Assembly: GCF_021155775.2 (NCBI RefSeq)
Contig: NC_060232.1
Location: 17,615,922-17,679,921, forward strand
Reading direction: 5' to 3'
DNA: 64,000 nucleotides
Source of the DNA: Neodiprion pinetum
Lineage: Eukaryota; Arthropoda; Insecta; Hymenoptera; Diprionidae
This document shows, piece by piece, positions 56,642 to 64,000 of this stretch. Position numbers and translations under genes: made by a program. Within the stretch, counting starts at the first letter, position 1; each line of letters starts with the position of its first letter. A model generated the notes under the pieces. The model did not search any database and was not told the origin of the DNA. It saw only the letters and a list, made by a program, of their open reading frames with translations.

Positions 56642-57303
56642 GATCTGAGAAAAAAAAAAAAATTGAATTTAAAAGATGAGTATGTTGAAACAAAACGTTC
56701 ACCAAAAAAAGGGTATATTCAGAAAATTTGAAGATGTTTTAGTAGTCGAAAAAATGTTAAGGTGAGAAACGAATTCGAAGGCTATTAAGCTGAGTTTGGA
56801 GATTTATGAGTAGTTGAGAATGTTTTTAAAATCACTTGAAGTTTCCTAAGTAGTTTGAAATATATCTAATTTTTCGAACAAAAGAAGTGAAGGAGTGTGA
56901 TAAATTGAAAAAATTTACGTCAGGTAACAATTGGTATAAGGACTTACCGTTTCTTTTCTGGCAAAGTATATATTCGAAGACACAAGACACTTCACACCAC
57001 TTGAGTTTGACTGCCAATGAGCTGGTCCAGGACTTGCAGTCTTATATAATGAACCCTTGTGTTTATGTTTAGCAAACGTAAAAATGTGATATCGTAGGGT
57101 GGTCCCTATGTTCACCGAATGTCGTTATCTCGATTCATGTAATTGGTCTGGTGCGTACCGCTCCACGCACACGGACAGCCTCGCGCGTTGGACAAATCAT
57201 CATCATCAACAGCAGAAATTGTAAAATGGATAAAAGTCGGAAGTCAAAATATTCGGCTTCTTAACAAAATTTTCCGTAATGGTCGTACTTGGTTATATGA
57301 TAG

Positions 57304-57971
57304 ATGTTTGACTTACTTTCAGATCAGAACTCACATACGATCCTGGTGATATTCCATAATCTGTCAGGTTACGATTCGCATTTTCTGATTAAAGCATGGG
57401 AACCCAAATTGACGGTCAAATTACTTACCAAACAAAACTATGCTATTCATTATTGCGTTTTAAAGCAATGCTTAGAGTTAGGTTTAAAATTAGTAAAAAT
57501 TCATCGAGTTCTCAAGTTCAGACAAACAGTGTGGCTTAGAAAAATACATAGATTCAAATACAGATTTGAGAAAAAATCAAACATTGAATTCGAGAAAAAT
57601 TTTTATAAATCAATGAACAACGCTGTTTTTTGGTGAGACAATGGAGAACGTTCGGAAATATAGAGATGTTAGATTGATCACGAAATGGGGTGGAAGGTAC
57701 GGTGCTAGAGCTACTATAGCCAAAACAAATTTCCACAGCTGTACAATCTTCAATGAAAATATGATAACAGTTGAAATGCGTAAAAACGAGAGTAAAACTC
57801 AACAAACCAATGTATGTAGGTTTCACCATTTTAGATCTTTCAAAATCCTTTATTCACAATTTCCATTATAATTACATTGAAGCGAAATTTGTACATCAGG
57901 CAAAATTAATGTATACCGACACGGATAGTTTAATATACCACTTCACCGCCCCCGATATTTACGAATTTTGA
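57304..57971 (+). pseudogene. Maverick protein-primed DNA polymerase B, C-terminal and exonuclease fragments
   Basis: IFHNLSGYDSHFLIK is the exonuclease II motif. It is joined directly to LTVKLLTKQNYAIHYCVLKQ, so several hundred residues between them are deleted. KIHRVLKFRQTVWL, EFEKNFYKSMNNAVF and, after a frame change at 57636, ENVRKYRDVRLITKW follow. A third frame (57771-57971) carries YVGFTILDLSKS and the catalytic motif YTDTDSLIYH intact. The gene ends abruptly at DIYEF against an inverted N-terminal piece. Confidence 0.8.
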
Positions 57972-58397
57972 TCTATAGACATAGGAAACTTCATACCATC
58001 ATACCGTAGCACTGGGCTGAAATGCGAGTACGAGCTGGTCGCGTTAAGATTGTTGTTGTCGGTTGGGAACAGAGCTGCGGTGACCGACCAAAGAAAGCAG
58101 TAAGAGTCGTTGTTTGTCATGTTTACCACAGCCTTCTTATCACTGATATGCTTAGGTAACGGGGTGTACGTGAACACACCTCGTCTTACTAGTACATACT
58201 TGTTAATATTCACAATCAAATTGATTATTTCGATCAACGGTCAACCAGAGTCTTTTTCTTGGAAATTTACCACTTTGGACAATAATTCTGGTATTTTGAG
58301 TTCCAAATCGAAGCCACTTTTGAATTTCTGTCGGTGAAGATTTCTTAGATAAAATCTTGAGCGCCGTCTCCATGATTTTTATTAATTTTCAAACACT
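57959..58397 (-). pseudogene. Maverick DNA polymerase B, N-terminal fragment (inverted)
   Basis: The minus strand reads LELKIPELLSKVVNFQEKDS, a TGA where a Trp codon is expected, then EIINLIVNINKYVLVRRGVF, PLPKHISDKKAVVNMTNNDS and YCFLWSVTAALFP. This block precedes the exonuclease domain in Maverick polymerases. Here it lies tail-to-tail with the C-terminal fragment, so an inversion split the gene. Confidence 0.6.
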
Positions 58398-59106
58398 TTT
58401 CAGAATCCTTGTTTGTTTCTTCTTCTTTCAATCGCACATACTTGACAAAGCTATAGTTGCAAGACTTGCTTCAGAAGAACTGCTCTACGCTGGCACGGTC
58501 CCTTTTGTGAGCAAGCAGCAACAGCCTGACTCACACATTGTCGAAAATTCGCGGACAACCGTATGCAATATTCTTTGATAGAAATTTCTAGGTATTTCAC
58601 GAACGAAAGTGCAGCTCGTAAAATGGTGAGACAGTTCTTGAAGAAGAATTTTCACACGTCTCACGGACGATAGAACTGTGGTAGTGAGCTATTCACTAGA
58701 AACTCGAGTGGGTAGTGTTCTCTAAGAGCGTTAAAGGGGATGGTTTACTTTGCCTGTGGTGTTGAGTTCAAGTGGCCTAAACATAGGAAGATGCTCATCG
58801 AAAAGTGGTGCCGAGAAAAAATCAGTTGCTCTCAATCCAGCGAGGAGTGCAGGTGGATGACAAAAAAAATCAGTGCAGTTGAAAAGTTCTTTAGTTTCAT
58901 CATACAACTTGTAGATTATACTTTTATGGTTGAAACAATTGTCTAACTTGTCTGTGTGTGTGTTTTCCATTTTTTTATCAGCAGAACCAACTGGAAAAGA
59001 CAAAAACCTGAAGTCATCATCATCATCGAAATGGCAGAACAATTGGATGAAAGTAAGATTGATTATTTTTTGAAAAAAATATATATATATGCGCATATCA
59101 GATCAC

Positions 59107-59511
59107 ATGGCTCAGAAAGTTATTTTTTCAGCTTGCATGGCTGGTTTATTCAACAACACCGATCCAGCAAATTTTGATATCATCCGGATTGCTGGATCGG
59201 TGGTTCCGCTACGGATCCGCTGGGCGGATTGTGAACGCGACATCCAAAATCGGTTCTATACCACCACTGTCTGCCGTAGGGTCTTGTACTCGAGGGGGCC
59301 ACAGGGTGTGTATTGCGTAAACTGCGCGCGGGAGGAGGGTCTCGATGAGAGAGCATCGTTTTCGAAACACGAAAGAATAACGTTCTCTCGCATCGAGAGT
59401 TTACCATCCTGCGTGCGATGTCGTCGTGTCCAAGGAGAATTGCAAACGCATCGATGTGGCCTCTGCAGACATCTTCTGGAATTGTACTGTCAGAAGGAAA
59501 AGATGGTTTAG
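59107..59511 (+). CDS. Zinc-ribbon-like protein in Maverick-like element
   Basis: 134 codons from ATG 59107 (an earlier in-frame ATG is at 59089). It starts MAQKVIFSACMAGLFNNTDP and contains cysteine pairs VYCVNCAREEG, LPSCVRCRRVQ and HRCGLCRHLLELYC, which suggest one or two zinc ribbons or a RING-like fold. The frame is intact, unusual in this element. Downstream are two 171-bp repeats with TTGTTTCAG acceptor-like ends, so more exons are possible. Confidence 0.4.
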   Translation: MAQKVIFSACMAGLFNNTDPANFDIIRIAGSVVPLRIRWADCERDIQNRFYTTTVCRRVLYSRGPQGVYCVNCAREEGLDERASFSKHERITFSRIESLPSCVRCRRVQGELQTHRCGLCRHLLELYCQKEKMV

Positions 59512-59520
59512 TACCCAGAA

Positions 59521-59835
59521 GATGTCTTACGCAACTCGCCCACATGAGAGCATGTAAATATGCAATTTGTAAATTTTCAGAATTCTAGGTTTCTCAAATT
59601 TATTAGAAAGTACATCAAATATGTGTTTTCTTTGTTTCAGATCTACTTAAGACTCAAGCAACGGCAGACAGTGGTGGTCTATTACCCAGACGATGTCTTA
59701 CGTAATTCGCGTCCATGAGAGCATGTAATTTTACAATTTGTAAATTTTCAGAATTCTAGGTTTCTGAAATTTTTTCTAGAAAGCACATTAAATATGTCTT
59801 TTGTTTGTTTCAGATCTCTTTGATGATCAACCAAC
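59521..59835. repeat. 171-bp direct repeat, two units
   Basis: GATGTCTTACG at 59521 and 59692, each followed by TTTTCAGAATTCTAGGTTTC and TTTGTTTCAGATCT. Confidence 0.75.
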
Positions 59836-59886
59836 GACAAACAGTTCAATAGTGGTAGTAGTAGTGGTGTATCATACAGTAATACA

Positions 59887-60395
59887 CGAATAATGTCACA
59901 GTAGTGCGATAAACAGGGTTTTTGAAAAAAAATTTCACAATGGAACGCGTGTCGCTGCGAGATGCTTCAACGTTGAGAGTTTAGAAAATTCTGAGTGAAA
60001 AAGTTAAAGTCGTTGATTTGATGGATTTCGGTTGACCATCGTGGTAGAAATTGAACAAAATGTCGGATACTAATTCAAACTGTGCGCATCATGCTATATT
60101 ACGTCCAAAGGCGCTGTACAGATAGCCGACATTTCAACAAAAACCTTTGTCTTGTACGATCTTTAATCAATTGCGAATATACGAATAATGTCACGGTAGT
60201 GGGATAAACAGGGTTTTTTGAAAAAAATTTCACAATGGAACGCGTGTTGCTGCGTGATGCTTCAACGTAATAGGTTTGGAAAATTCTGAGTGAAAAAGTT
60301 GAAGTCATTGATTTGATGGATTTCGGTTGACCATCGTGGTAGAAATTGGACAAAATGTCTGATACTAATTCAAACTGTGCGCATCTAGTCATAGT
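59887..60395. repeat. 215-bp direct repeat, two units 295 bp apart
   Basis: CGAATAATGTCAC at 59887 and 60182; both run through TTTCACAATGGAACGCGTGT and ACTAATTCAAACTGTGCGCA. Confidence 0.8.
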
Positions 60396-61649
60396 TTCAC
60401 GACTTTATGCTGTAGTTCGCAATGTACAAACCTTTTTTGTCTTCGTTATTATTTTGATACGTTTAAGTTACGACGAATCAGGGGATATCTCGCTCCACGA
60501 AACAGATTCTTAATTTCATTGAATAAATAAGTACCAGATCATTTAGTCATTGTTTCACGACTTTATGCTGTAGTTCGCAATGTACAGACCTTTTTTGTCT
60601 TCGTTATTATTTTGATACGTTTAAGTTACGACGAATCAGGGGATATCTGGCTCCACGAAACAGATTCTTAATTTCATCAAATAAATATCAGATCTTGCAG
60701 TCATTGTTTCACGATCCGTTTTTAATTCAGAACCTCTATCCTGTTAGTTAAGAGTTTATTTCAGAAACTTCCAGAATTCAACGTCGTACAGAACAGATTC
60801 TTGAACGACATCGTATTTTGATCCTCTCTCGTACTCACTAGCTCAACTTTTTCCCAATAAAATATTTTTTTATCATCAATACCAACCGTTTTTAAATCCA
60901 AATTTCAGAAACTTCCATAATTCGACGTTGCACCGAAATCCTTTGACCGCGGGCCGCTCAACGTCAAGTCGAAACTCGACGATTCCAAGTATTATTTTTG
61001 TCGACCGCGTACCTCCATCCGTTTTCTGAAGACGTTAGAATTTTTCCGCGAGCGCTTTTAAGAGTCCGATCGTTGTGATAATTCTCGTCTTTTCTCCAAT
61101 CGTTGAAACCTTTCGTAAAATTTTGTTGAGAAACCGAATATATATCTATATATTTAATACTTTTTTTCATAAAATTAATAAAAACTTGTCAAACGAAATC
61201 TCAACTGCGCCTCAATCTTACATCTCATTCTGTACTAATCTGTACACCAACGTCATCATGTTTTGCATTCCTAGAGTGATAGTAACCCAACACCGCAGAT
61301 CCTTGGCTCTGAATGTATACTACCGCAGCTATCGGTCGACCCTGCACTCTGGTCTTGTCTGAACCCGTCCAAACTTCATCGTAGAGTTCCCATTACAGTT
61401 ACAAGACGCAAACGCAGCTCGATACTCTCCATCGTTGCTTAGTGGTGTTCAAAGTAGCATTTTCTTAGATTTTAAGACTTAATTCTAGATGCAATCACAA
61501 GGTACAAAACGTACGTAGGACTGAAGGTATACAAGATGGTTAGGGGATAAATAAAAAAATATTCATAATTTCAATCTTTTTTTTTTTTCTTTTGTTCATT
61601 GAACGTAAGTCATCCGCAGGACACTGGATATTTGAATGTGATACTCAAA

Positions 61650-62118
61650 TTATACGTATACGAATTCAAGTTGACCGTACGATCCGCCAAGATAGCGTAG
61701 ATGCAAGCGTATCTCCTCCCTGGCTGTCGTCACCTTCTGGGATAAATCTTCATCTTCTTGGAGGGCCTTGGTCAGTCGGTTCGGTAGAAAAATCGTGAAA
61801 GAGTCCTCCAAGTCCAGAACGATTTTATCACCAAATTTCGTTTTAACCCGACGAACGCCACTGACTCGGTATCCGAAGTATACTTCGAGGTCCGAAAGCT
61901 TTTTCAAGGGCAGAAGTGTCTCCAGGCGAGCGACTTCGTTCAATTTTAAAAAGTCCACGATCGTTACTGTCGAGTGGTATGTGCTCAAGATCTCTTGTGA
62001 GTTGATTGAGGTCAGATCTGATTTTCAGCAGATGTTTTACTTCTCCAATATTCTTGATGAGCAGTTCCAGTCGTTTCTTCAATTCACCTTGTTGTTCCAA
62101 AGCACTTCTCATTCGCAA
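61650..62118 (-). pseudogene. OB-fold-like Maverick-associated ORF, right arm copy
   Basis: Best-preserved copy of the ORF in the left arm. The minus frame 61650-61988 reads STVTIVDFLKLNEVARLETL, LPLKKLSDLEVYFGYRVSGV, VKTKFGDKIVLDLEDSFTIF and LHLRYLGGSYGQLEFVYV without stops; the left copies have TAA where this has GGA. The N-terminal coiled-coil part (LEQQGELKKRLELLIKNIGE) is in another frame. The pattern of short strands (GVRRVKTKFGDKIVLDL) suggests an OB-fold and perhaps single-strand DNA binding; that is inference. Confidence 0.5.
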
Positions 62119-62639
62119 GAAGAAAATTTAGTTCTGCTGTATTTGGAGTTCTCTTCATGAGAGCTGAAGGTGCAAGACTGTCTTTCGGACCTGAATTTCA
62201 ACCTTTTATAACCGCATTCCTCCCACCAGGCACACAGAATCCTTGAAAAACTTCTAGAAGCTATCGAAATGATGTGTCTTCGATTGTAGGTTAGAACCTT
62301 CCAGAATCCAACGTCGCACCGCAATCCGTTGTCCGCAGGCCGCTCGCCGTCAAGTCGAAACTCGTCGGACGATTCCTAGTATTGTTTTCGTCGGACGATT
62401 CCGAGAATCTTTCAGGGTCAAAGAAGCTCTTTCTCACGGTCCCGGACCGCTCGTCGTCAAGTCGAAACTTGTCGAACGCATTGTTTGTCAGCCTACATTC
62501 GTTCAGGGTCGAAGCAGCTGCATACAAATTTCAGAACCTTCCAGAATTCGACGTCGCACCGCAATCCGTTGTCGGCAGGCCGCTCGCCGTCAAGTCGAAA
62601 CTCGTTGGACGATTCCGAGAATTGTTTGTCTAAAATTCG

Positions 62640-63236
62640 TCTATCCGAATTTGAGGAAAAATAATAATTATTATTTGGAATAGAAAAATGAAGTCGAATT
62701 ACATGAATAAATTCAATTAATTCAACTCGAAAAAATATGGTGTCATTCAAATTCCCAGTTATTTCCTCGTCGATTCAATGTGGGTCTGGAGTGGCAAGTA
62801 ACGTTGAAATTGTTGAGATCAATGCTAGTGATGGCCACTTATCTGAGAATAATCGATGTATCCATTAATCGATTTCAACAAAATAATCGGACACGGCTCG
62901 ATTAAATTGATAAAAATTAATCAATTTGGTAAATTTCTGCGTGTAGTCTTGATATCAGAAGAATTATTTTGATAATTCATAGTCTTATTCAAAATATTTT
63001 TAAGTTTGATAAATTTTGAGCAATTGATACTCAAATCACATACATCGATACTGTATTGCATCGTTCGTGTGAGTAAACAAGCGGCTCCAGACCCACATTG
63101 AATCGACGAGGAAATAACTAGGAATTTGAATGACACCATATTTTTTCGAGTTGAATTAATTGAATTTATTCATGTAATTCGACTTCATTTTTGTGGTCCA
63201 AATAATAATAATTATTTTTCCTCAAATTCGGATAGA
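62640..63236. mobile_element. 597-bp element with 152-bp inverted repeats
   Basis: Arms 62640-62791 and 63085-63236 match inverted without net indels, starting TCTATCCGAATTTGAGGAAA. No clear target duplication (AAAATTCG against TTTATTAA). It abuts the outer end of the Maverick right arm exactly. Confidence 0.75.
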
Positions 63237-64000
63237 TTTATTAAATTGAAATTGCTTCATTTGAATTCAGGTATTTGGAAATTTTCTTCTTCTTGATTTA
63301 AAATTACTTTTTTATTTGAATTTAATTATTTTTCTCTCTAAACATAAAATTTTGGCACGAATCTAAAGTTATTCAAAGTAACTTGACTTATTACAACTCT
63401 TCCTAATTCAGTTATATCTCAAATAATTCTCATGATTTCGGTTATCATTTTTAGTGATTCAGTGAATTCTCATTTATTCAGTTATTTTGTGTTAACTCAG
63501 GTGAATTGTAATTGATTTACAAACCTATTTACCCGTCAATTCAGCGAGTTGTTGTTCCCTCGCATTATTGAAAAATCGGATGTCAATGATGAATTTCAAA
63601 CTAGTGGAAAAATTATGTTGCAAAGACACAAAAAATGTTTGGAAACCATAATTCAGATTGATTTAATGAATAATTATGAACCCTAACGGCATATTAATCA
63701 TCTAAAATCTCTAGTTTTATGCATACATCGATGATTGGAAGTGTTTTATAACATTAAATCTTAAATCCGCTGATTTATTTGGAGATTCATTTTTATTTTC
63801 ACTCGTAGATGTGTGTTTCGTAGTATTGTGTAGCTGGGCATTCGCTTATGTTTCACACACACGAGTGTGCGTCCGTGTGTGTGCGGCCGGCAGCGTGTGC
63901 CGCGGCAATAATACCGAGGTCAGCGCTCGAGAAGGGGTACAACAGGGAGAGAGGGGAGGTGCCGATATTTAATTTGTAAACGAATAATAATAATTCACCC
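63237..64000. other. No recognised gene
   Basis: AT-rich to about 63800, then a GT/GC-rich stretch (CACACACACGAGTGTGCGTC, GTGTGTGTGCGGCCGGCAGC) that could be a promoter-proximal region or a decayed microsatellite. Confidence 0.3.

Larger units (their letters stand above)
51340..62639. mobile_element. Degraded Maverick/Polinton-like element with long inverted arms
   Basis: The right arm (60380-62639) is repeated inverted in the left arm (about 51480-56480), which is longer because of tandem duplication. The order from the outside in is the same: a GTCGAATTCTG/TCGACTTGACGG repeat zone, the OB-fold-like ORF, a unique block, and 158-bp repeats. The centre holds protein-primed DNA polymerase B pieces, a zinc ORF and, within the left arm, the conserved family gene. 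Polymerase B plus long inverted repeats defines Mavericks; integrase, capsid, ATPase and protease genes were not found here. Confidence 0.65.

Noticed and set aside
58731..59096. 121-codon minus frame
   Set aside because: Low-complexity Asp run from a TCATCATC microsatellite and no known motif; overlaps the start of the zinc-ribbon ORF.

Overview
The window looks like a repeat-rich stretch of an AT-rich insect nuclear genome, possibly a hymenopteran. This rests on its mobile-element mix: Helitron, Penelope, mariner, Maverick/Polinton, Copia, a LINE, and CACTA-like and Kolobok-like fragments, plus spliced exons with GT-AG borders. No prokaryotic operon, tRNA, rRNA or CRISPR array was seen. The species cannot be named from this sequence.

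Layout: 0.2-7.2 kb holds two Helitron pieces in opposite orientation. The plus piece carries an OTU protease gene; the minus piece carries a Rep/helicase remnant. The Rep gene is split by a 2.77 kb THAP-domain element with an exact 8-bp target duplication, and that element contains an 820-bp palindromic element. 7.2-9.3 kb and 24.3-29.2 kb are two related Maverick-like pieces: acidic ORFs, a conserved uncharacterised gene, and an integrase remnant in the second. 9.5-10.8 kb is a CACTA-like transposase remnant. 12.5-13.5 kb is a decayed Penelope copy. 13.8-14.9 kb is a TTAA-flanked Kolobok-like element. 14.9-22.7 kb is a Copia element split by about 4.9 kb that includes a probable solo LTR and a 1.5 kb fold-back element.

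The clearest host gene is on the minus strand at 30.0-32.4 kb: two exons of a TOG/HEAT-array protein (TOGARAM/crescerin-like). A second possible host exon lies at 42.2-42.5 kb.

35.6-40.8 kb is a three-level nest: a Penelope element, interrupted by a Helitron with textbook ends (A|TC...CTAG|T), itself interrupted by a solo LTR with a CGTAT duplication. 42.7-46.7 kb is a Penelope inverted dimer. Its two 1,912-bp arms pair without net indels around a 118-bp spacer, and 14-bp target duplications bound the whole insertion. Hammerhead-ribozyme-like motifs occur in the Penelope 3' regions. 47.0-49.1 kb is a LINE remnant.

51.3-62.6 kb is a degraded Maverick-like element with very long, unequal inverted arms full of tandem repeats. 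Its DNA polymerase B gene has been cut and inverted. No capsid, ATPase or protease gene was found. Most element genes are broken, so the window records layered insertion and decay rather than a working gene cluster. The best candidates for something under-described are the conserved gene family shared by the three Maverick-like pieces, the Penelope palindrome with its ribozymes, and the THAP element.
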